Positions 9,301-16,505 of a stretch of 53,739 bases of DNA are shown in pieces. The DNA comes from Faecalibacillus faecis (GTDB lineage Bacteria > Bacillota_I > Bacilli_A > Erysipelotrichales > Coprobacillaceae). The notes beneath the pieces were generated by a model, which saw only the letters and a program-made list of their open reading frames with translations, made no database searches and was not told the origin of the DNA. Position 1 is the first letter of the stretch. Each line of letters begins with the position of its first letter. The DNA lies in contig NZ_PYLP01000017.1 of assembly GCF_003024675.1 (NCBI RefSeq), forward strand, positions 1 to 53,739, written 5' to 3'. The position numbers and the translations under genes are program-made.

Positions 9301-9613
9301 AAGAAAGAGTGAAATTGCGACAATTAAAGTTTTAGGTTTCTATCCAAAAGAAGTTTATGATTATGTCTTTAGAGAAAATATTATTCTTTCTGTTATTGGA
9401 TCAATTGTAGGTCTCTTTTTAGGAAAAATAATTCATGGTTATTTGATTCGAACAGTAGAAGTTGACATGGCAATGTTTATTCGTAGTGTCAATTTAAAAT
9501 GTTATTTCATTGCCTTTATTTTAACAATGATCTTTACATTCTTAATTGATTATTATATGCGACGTGTTTTGAAAAAAATTGATATGGTAGAATCTTTAAA
9601 GAGTATTGAGTAA
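6386..9613 (+). CDS. large FtsX/MacB-like permease with extracellular heptad-repeat stalk
   Basis: This is a 1075-aa membrane protein. The ATG at 6386 is preferred to an in-frame GTG at 6377, which would overlap the ATPase. Order: one N-terminal membrane segment (about 20-38), a MacB-like extracellular domain to about 270, eleven perfect YxxG heptads (282-358), a second heptad-rich coiled coil with LDxSK and LEEAKE repeats (about 440-525), three membrane segments with a first FtsX domain, a second periplasmic-type domain, and a last three-segment FtsX domain. It is a fused double-FtsX permease that would work with the adjacent ATPase. The long stalk is expected outside the cell. The heptads recall the xxxLxxG repeats of YhgE/Pip proteins, with Tyr replacing Leu. 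Substrate unknown. Confidence 0.85.
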   Translation: MKKKAYLKNQVRIIKKTKARFLSIFCIVFLGASFFAGLRQSPVIMKESIHDYLQTYQWNDLNYIATYGFNDSVIKKVQKLKEVESVDYGFRFDALMSYDEKANIGMTVYSDDDFKTGVDLPELLKGRLPKEENECLMDYQYMKKSSLKLKDSVTLESDYGKKKYKIVGIVNDSRYISDLERGTNSLGDGNNSGFVFVLTKGNENMAVPQELFDLHGEETFYNDLRVHLKNGKDYYEFDDDYDTYVKPTNKEIKTILKSYNNDLYEKNKTDALNEIADGEKKYQDGLNEYQEGMDAYNQGKKQYLDGKKQYDQGYLQYQQGLKDYQNGLTKYNQGYHQYQSGLKQYEEGYRQYQSGYNTYLSYENQVKQYDESLKTIEDQINQLGGLEVVKNIPSESPYYQQCQVLLQGYDALKQNETQINTLKAQLPSIQEELSKNKAVLDSSKVTLDQSKEQLDVSKKKLDDSKALLDQTGIKLANSKKQLNQAKNELETNYPKLEEAKVDLEKAKEDLEEAKEQVNDLKKGKIITLTKNESAAILSFSGNCDSIDALSIIFPILFFLVAALVSMTTMTRMVEELRVQNGTFMALGYKKKDVIMQYLVYAFLATFFACSLGIVFGTYFFPSIIYYLYRIMMFDVGAPTRVIFKASTCIQTYLISVGIILLVTFMVCSKELKERPAQILRPKAPKLGKRILLERMTFIWKRLSFNQKVTMRNIFRYKKRFLMSVIGIAGCTALIVIGFGIKYSVSPLASEQYGKMWIYDGVVNYQDDLTETEEKQIQQDFKNQKQVKSTMGIFNKTTTIDSQMVTIEIPSQPKEFDKYIHMSDYQSGKTLSLNDQGVYINAKLAELFDLKVGDQMTISLDNKDYKVKIAGIYKLYFRHYMYMSPTYYKKLTNQEIHYNSQYFKLHQNVNEKALTKYCDRQKNITSIQYVSGISEGFYSQMESLDSVVLILIVCAGALAFIVLYNLTNINIQERKSEIATIKVLGFYPKEVYDYVFRENIILSVIGSIVGLFLGKIIHGYLIRTVEVDMAMFIRSVNLKCYFIAFILTMIFTFLIDYYMRRVLKKIDMVESLKSIE
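7229..7459 (+). repeat. 11 tandem 21-bp units encoding YxxG heptads
   Basis: Eleven consecutive seven-residue units each begin Tyr-x-x-Gly, in strict 21-bp phase with no interruption. DNA identity between units is only partial (tat caa ... ggt/gga), so the repeat is old or selected at the protein level. It lies in the predicted extracellular stalk of the permease. Confidence 0.85.
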
Positions 9614-9755
9614 TTTCTATCTAGCCAAAATTTGGTTTAGGATATCGTAAAATCAGCAAAATATACGAAAAAAATTAAAAAAAATTAAATCTTTTGAATC
9701 CTATGCTAGGGTTGACTTTCAAGAGAATGAGACCTTGTTTAGACATGCTCAAGGG

Positions 9756-9808
9756 TGGATTTTAGTGTTCATTTACGTTATAATACATTTGTATTTTGTT
9801 GAAAGGAG
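9756..9808 (+). promoter_or_regulatory. promoter and ribosome site of first NlpC/P60 gene
   Basis: A perfect -10 TATAAT (9779-9784) has only a weak -35 (TGGATT, 9756-9761) at 17 bp. The ribosome site AAAGGAGG follows at 9802-9809, 6-7 bases before the ATG at 9816. A stretch, ACATTTGTATTTTGTTGAAA, just after the -10 is nearly the same as one at 11433-11452 in the promoter of the paralogous gene. The rest of 9614-9755 shows nothing else I can name. Confidence 0.5.
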
Positions 9809-9815
9809 GAGACGA

Positions 9816-11330
9816 ATGGAGAAAAATATTAAGGAAAGAGTTAGTCAAATTGTAAACGATAAAAATGTTAAAGAGAAGTTAACTCAGTTTTTCCAAGAAA
9901 AAATTGTAAATAGAAAAGCGATGTTTATCCCTATTGCAGGTGTTGCAACGTTTATGTTAGTTGGTTACGCTGCTGCTGATACAGAAGCACCAGTGATTGT
10001 CTCTGATCAAATTGAAGTAACTTATGGTGAAAAATTTGATGTAGATACATTAGATATTACTGACAACCGTGATGAAAGAAGTGACATTCAAGTAAATGCT
10101 GATCTTGCATCATTAAATGTTCAACAATTAGGTGATTATAAGATTACTGTAACAGCAACTGATTCATTTAATAATGAAACAACAAAAGAAGTTACAGTAA
10201 AAGTGGTTGACCAAGTTGGTCCAAAAATTGAAACTTTAGGTTCGAGTGAAGGATATGTTGTTGAGGTTCCTGTTAAAGGAAGCAATGACTTAGCAAGTTA
10301 TGTAAAAGCAACAGATGATGTTGATGGTGATGTTACACCATTTATGGAATCTGATAAAGCTTTAGATACTTCTAAGTTAGGTACTCAAACAATTACTTTA
10401 AAAGCATCTGATGTTTCAGGAAATGAAACAGAAAGAACAATTGATTTTGCGGTAACAGATACAGAAGCGCCAGTTATTAGTTTAACAAATGGTGCAAATG
10501 TTACTGTTAACTATAGTTCTGATTTCAATTTATCAAACTATGTTTCAGTAAATGATAACTATGATGGTTCAATTCAACCTCAAGTTGAAGGAAGTGTTGA
10601 TACACGTAAAGAAGATGGTACTCAAACATTAACAATTAATGCAACTGATTCATCTGGAAATAAATCAACTGCACAATTAAATGTTAATGTCAAAGATACA
10701 CAAGCACCAACAATTTCTTTATCTAAATCAGAAGTTACAGTAAATGCAGGAGAAAGTTTAGATTTATCTAAATACTTATCAAGTGCAACAGATAATAAAG
10801 ATGGTGATTTAAAATCAAAAGTTTCAATCCCATCAGTAAGTACTTCAAGAGCAGGAACATATACTGCAACTTATTCAGTAAGTGATTCTGAAGGAAATAA
10901 AGCAACTGCTTCATTATCTGTAAAAGTAAAAGCTATTCAAGCTGCAAGAACTTCTAGAAAATCATCTGTAGCAGTTGGTACAACTTCAAGACCAAACTAT
11001 TATGGAACTTCGGTAATCGGAGCTGCTTATTCAAGACTTGGATGCCCATACGTATGGGGTGCTGAGGGACCAAATACATTTGACTGCTCTGGTCTAGTAA
11101 AATGGTGTTATGCAAAAGCTGGTAAATCTTTACCACATTCATCAAGTGCGATGAAATCATCTGGTACAGTAATCAGCGTATCAAGTGCACAACCTGGAGA
11201 TATCTTATGGAGACCAGGACACGTAGCAATTTATGTTGGTGGTAACCAATATATTCATGCTCCTCAAACAGGAGATGTTGTTAAAGTATCTTCTGGTGTA
11301 GGAAGCTTTAGTTGCGCAATTAGACCTTAA
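9816..11330 (+). CDS. membrane-anchored Ig-repeat NlpC/P60 peptidoglycan hydrolase (paralogue 1)
   Basis: This is a 504-aa surface enzyme. The start is the ATG after AAAGGAGG; an in-frame upstream extension runs through the promoter and is rejected. A charged N-terminus of about 30 residues is followed by a hydrophobic segment around KAMFIPIAGVATFMLVGYAA (signal or anchor), then four Ig-like repeats (DUF5011/HYR type, each starting like DTEAPVIS), a short basic linker, and a C-terminal NlpC/P60 domain. The catalytic Cys is Cys424 in FDCSGL, with His in PGHVAIYVG and a third His in YIHAP. The enzyme would cleave peptide stems of peptidoglycan outside the membrane. It has its own terminator and a paralogue downstream. 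Confidence 0.9.
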   Translation: MEKNIKERVSQIVNDKNVKEKLTQFFQEKIVNRKAMFIPIAGVATFMLVGYAAADTEAPVIVSDQIEVTYGEKFDVDTLDITDNRDERSDIQVNADLASLNVQQLGDYKITVTATDSFNNETTKEVTVKVVDQVGPKIETLGSSEGYVVEVPVKGSNDLASYVKATDDVDGDVTPFMESDKALDTSKLGTQTITLKASDVSGNETERTIDFAVTDTEAPVISLTNGANVTVNYSSDFNLSNYVSVNDNYDGSIQPQVEGSVDTRKEDGTQTLTINATDSSGNKSTAQLNVNVKDTQAPTISLSKSEVTVNAGESLDLSKYLSSATDNKDGDLKSKVSIPSVSTSRAGTYTATYSVSDSEGNKATASLSVKVKAIQAARTSRKSSVAVGTTSRPNYYGTSVIGAAYSRLGCPYVWGAEGPNTFDCSGLVKWCYAKAGKSLPHSSSAMKSSGTVISVSSAQPGDILWRPGHVAIYVGGNQYIHAPQTGDVVKVSSGVGSFSCAIRP

Positions 11331-11338
11331 TATTAAAA

Positions 11339-11366
11339 AGTCGTGGAAAAATCACGGCTTTTTTTT
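11339..11366 (+). terminator. terminator after NlpC/P60 gene 1
   Basis: AGTCGTG (11339-11345) pairs with CACGGCT (11353-11359) around a 7-base loop, with eight T. Confidence 0.85.
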
Positions 11367-11435
11367 ACTTTAATTTTAAAAAAAGGTTCAGTAATAGTTT
11401 TGAAAATGTAAAAAATAGCGATAAATTCAACACAT

Positions 11436-11464
11436 TTGCATTTTGTTTGAAAATATGTTATGAT
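11436..11464 (+). promoter_or_regulatory. promoter of NlpC/P60 gene 2
   Basis: -35 TTGCAT (11436-11441), 17-bp spacer and -10 TATGAT (11459-11464), 35 bp before the ATG. The ribosome site AAAGGAGA lies at about 11487-11494. Confidence 0.55.
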
Positions 11465-11499
11465 AAACAACGGTTAAAAAATATCAAAAGGAGAACACT

Positions 11500-12915
11500 A
11501 TGAAAACAGACGTACAGACCAGGCTCAAAACATTGTTTGAAGAAACGGTTTTAAAACGTAAAGCAATGTTTATTCCAATACTTGGTGTAGCTACTTTTAT
11601 GCTAGTAGGTTATGCTGGTGTGGATCATGAAAAGCCTGAAATACTATCGAATCATATTGAGATACCTTATGGTGAAAAGTTTGATACAGATATGATTGAT
11701 ATTATTGATAATCACGATGAAAGAAGTGAATTAGTGGTCAACGCTAATACACAATCTTTAAATGTGAATCAATTAGGAAGTTATCAAGTGGAGGTAGAAG
11801 CAACAGATCAATTTAATAATGTTGCCGTTAAAACAATTCAAGTAGATGTTGTTGATGACGAATCTCCAAAAATTAAAACTGTTGGAGCAAGTAATGGTTA
11901 TTATATTGAAGTTCCTGTTTTTGGAAGTTCAGATTTATCATCTTACTTAAAGGCAACAGATAATGTAGATGGAGATGTTACACCATTTATTGAAAGTGAC
12001 AAGAAGTTAGATACTTCAAAACAAGGAACACAAACAATTGAAGTATCAGTAAGTGATAATAGTGGAAACACAACAAAAGAAACCTATAAATTCTTCGTTG
12101 CAGATATGCAAGCACCAGAAATTACTCTAAAATCAGGAAATGATATTACAGTAAATTATGGCAGTGAATTTAAATGGCAAGATTACATGACAATCAAAGA
12201 TAACTTAGATGTTAATGTTGAACCACAAATTGAAGGTAAAATTGATACAAAACAGTTAGATCAACAAACAACATTAACAGTAATCGTTAAAGATAGTGCC
12301 GGAAACACTTCAAAAGAAACCTTAAATGCGACAGTAAAAGATGTTACTGGTCCAGAAATTGTTTTATCAACAAATAAGGTTTCTCTTGATAAAGGAGCAC
12401 AAGTTGATTTAAAGTCGTATATTACATCTGCCGTAGATAATTTAGATGGAGATATGAAAGATAAAATTACTTTTAATACTATCGATACATCAACTACAGG
12501 AAATAAAACAGTCACATATACAGGTATGGATACAGCAGGAAATAAAACAGAAGTACAATTACAAGTAGAAGTCACATTCTCTGGAGAAAGAATTGTAAAT
12601 ACTGGTTTATCTAAACGAGGATGTCCATATGTATGGGGTTCAACAGGACCTAATTCATTTGACTGTTCAGGGTTTACTCAATGGGTATATCGTCAAAATG
12701 GAATTTCTATTCCAAGAACATCTGCTGAACAAAGAGCGTCCGCTAAGAAGATTGTAAGTTTATCAGAACTTGAAGTTGGGGATATCTTATGGCGTTCAGG
12801 GCATGTTGGTATTTATATTGGAAATGGACAATATGTGCATGCTCCTCATACAGGAGATGTTGTTAAAGTATCTTCTGGTATTGGAAGTTTTACATGTGGA
12901 CTTAGATATCAATAG
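11500..12915 (+). CDS. membrane-anchored Ig-repeat NlpC/P60 peptidoglycan hydrolase (paralogue 2)
   Basis: This 471-aa paralogue of the preceding gene has the same order: charged N-terminus, hydrophobic segment KAMFIPILGVATFMLVGYAG, four Ig-like repeats, then NlpC/P60. The catalytic Cys is in FDCSGF, with His in SGHVGIYIG and in YVHAP. It lacks the Arg/Ser-rich linker that paralogue 1 has between the last Ig repeat and the catalytic domain, which explains most of the length difference. The start follows AAAGGAGA. The gene has its own promoter and terminator, so the two hydrolases can be expressed independently. Both are expected to be cell-wall remodelling endopeptidases, perhaps for cell separation. 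Confidence 0.9.
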   Translation: MKTDVQTRLKTLFEETVLKRKAMFIPILGVATFMLVGYAGVDHEKPEILSNHIEIPYGEKFDTDMIDIIDNHDERSELVVNANTQSLNVNQLGSYQVEVEATDQFNNVAVKTIQVDVVDDESPKIKTVGASNGYYIEVPVFGSSDLSSYLKATDNVDGDVTPFIESDKKLDTSKQGTQTIEVSVSDNSGNTTKETYKFFVADMQAPEITLKSGNDITVNYGSEFKWQDYMTIKDNLDVNVEPQIEGKIDTKQLDQQTTLTVIVKDSAGNTSKETLNATVKDVTGPEIVLSTNKVSLDKGAQVDLKSYITSAVDNLDGDMKDKITFNTIDTSTTGNKTVTYTGMDTAGNKTEVQLQVEVTFSGERIVNTGLSKRGCPYVWGSTGPNSFDCSGFTQWVYRQNGISIPRTSAEQRASAKKIVSLSELEVGDILWRSGHVGIYIGNGQYVHAPHTGDVVKVSSGIGSFTCGLRYQ

Positions 12916-12943
12916 AAAGGTTACGTAAGTAGCCTTTTTTTTT
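12916..12943 (+). terminator. terminator after NlpC/P60 gene 2
   Basis: AAAGGTTAC (12916-12924) pairs with GTAGCCTTT (12929-12937) around GTAA, followed by a T-run. It starts immediately after the stop codon. Confidence 0.85.
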
Positions 12944-12982
12944 ATTCTTTAAAAAGCTATAATAGGGAAAAGGGGTGGTATT

Positions 12983-14458
12983 GTGTATATTGCGACAAGT
13001 AAACAATTAAAAAGATATGATCGAGCATTATTGGATTATGGTTATTCTATAGAAGAATTAGTAGATAAAGCGAGTGATTGTTTAATTAAACATTTTCATC
13101 ATTATCGAAAGGTCATGATTGTTTGTGGTCCAGGAAATAATGGAGCTGATGGGATTTCTTTGGGGATTAAACTTTTTAAGGAAGGAAAAGAAGTTTTACT
13201 TTGTTATAGCGGACTTCCTGAAAAATTATCACAGGCAAATAATTATTATGTTCAACAGGTAGATAATTTAGGAATTGAAACTTTATTTTTAGACGAAGAA
13301 TCTTTAGATGAGTTTCAAAGAAGAATGAATGATTATGATGTTGTCGTTGATGCCTTATTTGGCTTTGGACTTAATAGTGATCTAAGAGGAATTGTAAAGT
13401 ATGTCGTTGATGCTATTAATAATACAATGGAAAATGATGTGATTTCTATTGATATTCCCACAGGTTTAAATCCAGATACAGGAAATCCGTATAATAGTTG
13501 TATTTGTGCTTTGCAGACTATTACCTTGACAGCCTATAAACTTGCGTTTTTAAATCCTGATAGTAGTCTTTATACAGGCAAAATCAGTTTAGAATTATTA
13601 GATGCTAAATCGTTTCATGAAGAAATGTTATTTTCACAACCAATTGATTATAAGTGGGCAAAATATCATTTAAAAGAAAGAGTCTATGATGGTCATAAGG
13701 GTACTTATGGAAAGATTATACACGTTACAGGCTGTTATCATTATCGAGGAGCGGCTTTACTTGCTTCTAAAGCAGCTCTTTATACGGGAAGTGGTTTAGT
13801 CACTGTTTGTTCAAATGAAAAAGTCATTGATGCTTTAAGTTTATATTGTCCAGAAGCAACATCAATGGTTAGAAATACATATCTTGACGAAAAAGTATTT
13901 CATGATAAAGATGCTTTGCTTCTAGGCAGTGGTTTAGGACTAAATGAAGAAAATGAACAACTTATGTGTCGTCTTTTAAAAAATATCAAAATACCTACCG
14001 TTATTGATGGAGATGCTCTTACGATTCTTTCTAAACATTTAGAATTATTAGAAAATCATGAAGGACCATGGATTTTAACACCACATCATGGTGAATTTAA
14101 ACGGTTTGTGAATTTTTCAAATATTTCAGAAATGATTGATCAAGCCAATGTATTTGCAAAGAAGTATCATATCATTCTTGTTTTAAAAGGGCCACACACT
14201 TTTATTAGTGATGGTTATGAAACGTATCGTATTGATTCAGGCAATAGAGGAATGTCTTCGGCGGGAATGGGAGACACACTTGCCGGTATCATTAGTAGTT
14301 TTTTAGGACAAGGCTATCTTCCTAAAGAAGCAGCCCTTTTAGGAACTTATCTTCATGGTTTATGTGGTGATGAAGTATATAAGGAAAACTATACAGTGAT
14401 AGCTTCTAAGGTGATAGAAAAGATTCCGATGATGATGAAAAAACTAAAGGAAGACTAA
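12983..14458 (+). CDS. nnr: bifunctional NAD(P)H-hydrate epimerase / ADP-dependent dehydratase
   Basis: This 491-aa repair enzyme regenerates NAD(P)H from its damaged hydrated forms. The N-terminal YjeF-type epimerase domain (about 1-210) has the loop GPGNNGADG near residue 48. The C-terminal ribokinase-like dehydratase domain (about 230-490) has KGTYGKI near 240, a TPHHGEF motif near 370 and the ADP-binding GMGDTLAG near 430. Length matches the fused bacterial form. Translation starts at GTG with the site AGGGGTGG 5-8 bases upstream; a TATAAT at 12958-12963 may be the -10. A perfect hairpin ends the transcript. The gene stands alone. Confidence 0.92.
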   Translation: MYIATSKQLKRYDRALLDYGYSIEELVDKASDCLIKHFHHYRKVMIVCGPGNNGADGISLGIKLFKEGKEVLLCYSGLPEKLSQANNYYVQQVDNLGIETLFLDEESLDEFQRRMNDYDVVVDALFGFGLNSDLRGIVKYVVDAINNTMENDVISIDIPTGLNPDTGNPYNSCICALQTITLTAYKLAFLNPDSSLYTGKISLELLDAKSFHEEMLFSQPIDYKWAKYHLKERVYDGHKGTYGKIIHVTGCYHYRGAALLASKAALYTGSGLVTVCSNEKVIDALSLYCPEATSMVRNTYLDEKVFHDKDALLLGSGLGLNEENEQLMCRLLKNIKIPTVIDGDALTILSKHLELLENHEGPWILTPHHGEFKRFVNFSNISEMIDQANVFAKKYHIILVLKGPHTFISDGYETYRIDSGNRGMSSAGMGDTLAGIISSFLGQGYLPKEAALLGTYLHGLCGDEVYKENYTVIASKVIEKIPMMMKKLKED

Positions 14459-14487
14459 TTACGAAACGAAGGTTTCGTAATTTTTTT
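14457..14487 (+). terminator. terminator after nnr
   Basis: An 11-bp perfect stem (14457-14467 with 14472-14482, core TTACGAAAC/GTTTCGTAA) around GAAG, followed by seven T. Confidence 0.9.
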
Positions 14488-14553
14488 ACTTTTTTGAAAA
14501 AATAAAAAGAAAAAAGGAATAAAAAAGACAATATATATAGTGATGTGATAAAT

Positions 14554-15036
14554 ATGGATGGTGTTATAGAAAATACATCAACAGATAAGATTATTATGAT
14601 TGATAAACTTTGTAAAAGAATCCTAGGACATCCAGAAGTGCTAGGAAGAATCATAAAAGGCTTTATTAAAGAAGCAGAAAATTTATCTTTAGAAGAAATC
14701 ATGGAACTTATTAAAGTGAAGAAAGATCATGAAGGAAACTATTATTTTCAACAGCTCAATAATGTAAGTGACATTCCTCATCATAGAAAAGTAGAATTTG
14801 ACTATTTTTGTTGTATCAATCTTCCTCAAAAAGAAGGTACAACAAAAAGAATCTATTCAGATATGGAAATACAAAATGTAGAAAATTCAGGGTATAGCTT
14901 AGTTACAAGAGGTCAAGATTATCTTTCAAGAATGGTTATCTATCAAAATGGAAGAGAATATGATTATCGAAATTATAAGAATATGAAAAAAACTATGTCC
15001 TTCTCCAGGCAGCTAAAAAAAGAGATGGGCATATGA
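14554..15036 (+). CDS. PD-(D/E)XK transposase-like protein, N-terminal part (likely frameshifted)
   Basis: This 160-aa product (ATG at 14554; an in-frame GTG at 14545 is possible) resembles the N-terminal and central part of the Rpn/PD-(D/E)XK nuclease family of putative transposases common in gut Firmicutes. The recognisable parts are LCKRILGHPEVLGRI near residue 25, the nuclease-core stretch KVEFDYFC near 85, and GYSLVTRGQDYLSRM followed by NYKNMKKTMS near the end. The family then continues with SIWIC-type sequence. Here the frame instead runs SFSRQL to a stop at 15036, while the continuation is encoded in the next frame at 15033-15350. A frameshift around 14990-15005 is therefore likely. 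Ribosome site weak. Family assignment is from memory of the motif order, not a search. Confidence 0.5.
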   Translation: MDGVIENTSTDKIIMIDKLCKRILGHPEVLGRIIKGFIKEAENLSLEEIMELIKVKKDHEGNYYFQQLNNVSDIPHHRKVEFDYFCCINLPQKEGTTKRIYSDMEIQNVENSGYSLVTRGQDYLSRMVIYQNGREYDYRNYKNMKKTMSFSRQLKKEMGI

Positions 15037-15350
15037 ACCGTTATAAAACAACTGAACAAAATATCAATGGAACGACTATTGAAAAATTAGAAAATTATGA
15101 TAAAGGGGAACAGATTATGATATACTTGAATAAAGATCATGATATAGAAAACAAGTATGACAGGGTTGATTGGGTATTAACACCTTTGGTTGTGTTTTTT
15201 AATAATACGTTAGATTTATTAGGAAAGAAAAATATTGAACATGTAAGAAATTTAATGAATGAACTTCCATGTTCAATGCAAAGAGCGATGGATATTTTAA
15301 AACTAACAACATATGAAAGAAAAGAAATTGAAAAATATTTCCAAGCTTAA
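15033..15350 (+). CDS. PD-(D/E)XK transposase-like protein, C-terminal part (likely frameshifted)
   Basis: This 105-aa segment continues the protein at 14554-15036 in another frame. Reading upstream of its ATG in the same frame gives AAKKRDGH directly before MNRYKTTEQNINGT, so the ATG is probably not a real start but the middle of one ancestral gene. It contains LTPLVVFFNNTLDLLGKKN, which matches the helical C-terminus of the Rpn/PD-(D/E)XK transposase family. The ATGA overlap with the first part could in principle allow coupled translation of two half-proteins, but a broken single gene is simpler. A bidirectional terminator follows. Confidence 0.5.
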   Translation: MNRYKTTEQNINGTTIEKLENYDKGEQIMIYLNKDHDIENKYDRVDWVLTPLVVFFNNTLDLLGKKNIEHVRNLMNELPCSMQRAMDILKLTTYERKEIEKYFQA

Positions 15351-15376
15351 ATTATTATTTTTTGAATTGAAATATG

Positions 15377-15408
15377 ATAGGCGATATGAATTTCATACCG
15401 CCTATTTT
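15377..15408. terminator. bidirectional terminator between convergent genes
   Basis: ATAGGCG (15377-15383) pairs with CGCCTAT (15399-15405), and the inner arms TATGAA/TTCATA extend the stem across a single mismatch. TTTT follows on the plus strand and A-rich sequence precedes it. It overlaps the stop codon of the minus-strand gene. Confidence 0.7.
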
Positions 15409-16145
15409 CTTTTGATGATTGTAACATTTCTTTGTCCATCATGATTAACACGATGAGAAAAGAACAAATCATTATTTTCATTTGTACAATAAGGTGTTAC
15501 TTGAATATTTTCTTCTAAAACTCCTAAATTTAATAATTGCTGTTTGTTTAATCCTTTGTTATCTAATAAATAATGCGTTTCATCAACTTGTTTATAAAAA
15601 GGTGTTGTATCAAAATTCATTTGTTTGACTTGATCAATGACATCATCTTGTACTTCTAAATGATTTTTAGAAAGACAAGGGCCAATTAAACAATACATAT
15701 CTTTTGGATTACAGTTTTCCTTTTCAATTAAATAACGAATTGTATGATCTACGATTTGACGAACAGTTCCTAACCAACCAGAATGAATAGCACAAACAAT
15801 GCCTTGATCTTTACAATAAACAAGGATAGGTGTGCAATCTGCATGGAAAGATAGTAAATAAAGATCTTTATCTTTTGTATATGTTGCATCCACTTCGTAT
15901 AAAGTATCCGTTTGTTTTAACATATTAGTTCCACCGTCTTTTAAATAAACTTGTTTAAGGTTTGTGGAATGGGTTTGACGAGGTGCAACCATGTGTTCTA
16001 AATCTGTATTTAATAAAGAAGCAAGTTCTTGTCTGTTTTGTAATACTTGAAGGATATTTGGATTATTTAAGGAAATATCTCCAAGCTCTTTAGTTGTTGT
16101 ATAGGCTTCAACATCATCGTGAATATGCCATGGAATAAGTTTCAT
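15402..16145 (-). CDS. pgeF: laccase-domain multicopper/purine nucleoside phosphorylase (YfiH family)
   Basis: This is a 247-aa cytoplasmic protein of the YfiH/PgeF family. The conserved metal-binding motifs are present: APRQTHS near residue 55, HADCTPI near 100 and CAIHSGWLGTV near 118, with zinc-binding His and Cys residues. A YCTNEN..FFSHR motif lies near 220. Family members have adenosine/inosine phosphorylase and deaminase activity, and in E. coli PgeF was tied to correcting peptidoglycan precursor use. Which role applies here is not evident. The minus-strand ribosome site AAGGAGAAAC precedes the ATG. It is divergent from the small Cys-rich gene at 16218. Confidence 0.88.
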   Translation of the reverse strand: MKLIPWHIHDDVEAYTTTKELGDISLNNPNILQVLQNRQELASLLNTDLEHMVAPRQTHSTNLKQVYLKDGGTNMLKQTDTLYEVDATYTKDKDLYLLSFHADCTPILVYCKDQGIVCAIHSGWLGTVRQIVDHTIRYLIEKENCNPKDMYCLIGPCLSKNHLEVQDDVIDQVKQMNFDTTPFYKQVDETHYLLDNKGLNKQQLLNLGVLEENIQVTPYCTNENNDLFFSHRVNHDGQRNVTIIKRK

Positions 16146-16217
16146 TTTTTGTTTCTCCTTTATAAAAGTCCAATTCTTTTTTATTAATAGCCATACCTTA
16201 TATTAGGAGGTGTTTTT

Positions 16218-16475
16218 ATGAGTTGTAATTGCCAACAATCATCATGTGGTAATGACTATGGTTCTTATTTTCAAACAAATATGAACAATGGGGGAGGTTG
16301 CATGCAACCTCAACCAATTGTTGCTCCTAAAAGAGTATGTACAACTTTTCAAAATCAATATGTAGAACAACCTATCATTTGTCCAATTGAATGCCGTCGT
16401 GTCAATAACATTATCTATGTACCACGTTATTATCCACGTTATGAACAAACTTGTTATACACAAGTAAATAGGTAG
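16218..16475 (+). CDS. small Cys/Tyr/Gln-rich protein, possible CotD-like spore coat protein
   Basis: This is an 85-aa protein with no membrane segment. It starts with MSCNCQQSSCGNDYG, has a PQPIVAPKRVC block in the middle, and ends in a Tyr/Arg/Pro-rich stretch VPRYYPRYEQTCYTQ. Composition (7 Cys, many Gln, Asn, Tyr) and the order 'proline-rich, VxPxKxC, hydrophobic-P, aromatic tail' recall CotD-type inner spore coat proteins, but this is compositional similarity only. The ribosome site AGGAGGTG is near-perfect, so it is a real gene. It stands alone between pgeF (divergent) and rqcH (convergent). If the assignment holds, the organism can sporulate. Confidence 0.55.
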   Translation: MSCNCQQSSCGNDYGSYFQTNMNNGGGCMQPQPIVAPKRVCTTFQNQYVEQPIICPIECRRVNNIIYVPRYYPRYEQTCYTQVNR

Positions 16476-16481
16476 TAAAGA

Positions 16482-16505
16482 ACTCTGACAGATGTCAGAG
16501 TTTTT
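16482..16505 (+). terminator. terminator after small Cys-rich gene
   Basis: ACTCTGACA (16482-16490) pairs with TGTCAGAGT (16493-16501), followed by T. It overlaps the stop codon of the convergent rqcH gene. Confidence 0.75.

Noticed and set aside
9735-9815. 27-codon N-terminal extension of the first NlpC/P60 gene
   Set aside because: It overlaps the -10 box and the ribosome site; the ATG at 9816 is far better supported and aligns with the paralogue.
16192-16200. CATACCTTA, a match to the sigma-K -10 consensus, before the CotD-like gene
   Set aside because: Transcription would start within or after the ribosome site, and no -35 fits. Most likely chance.
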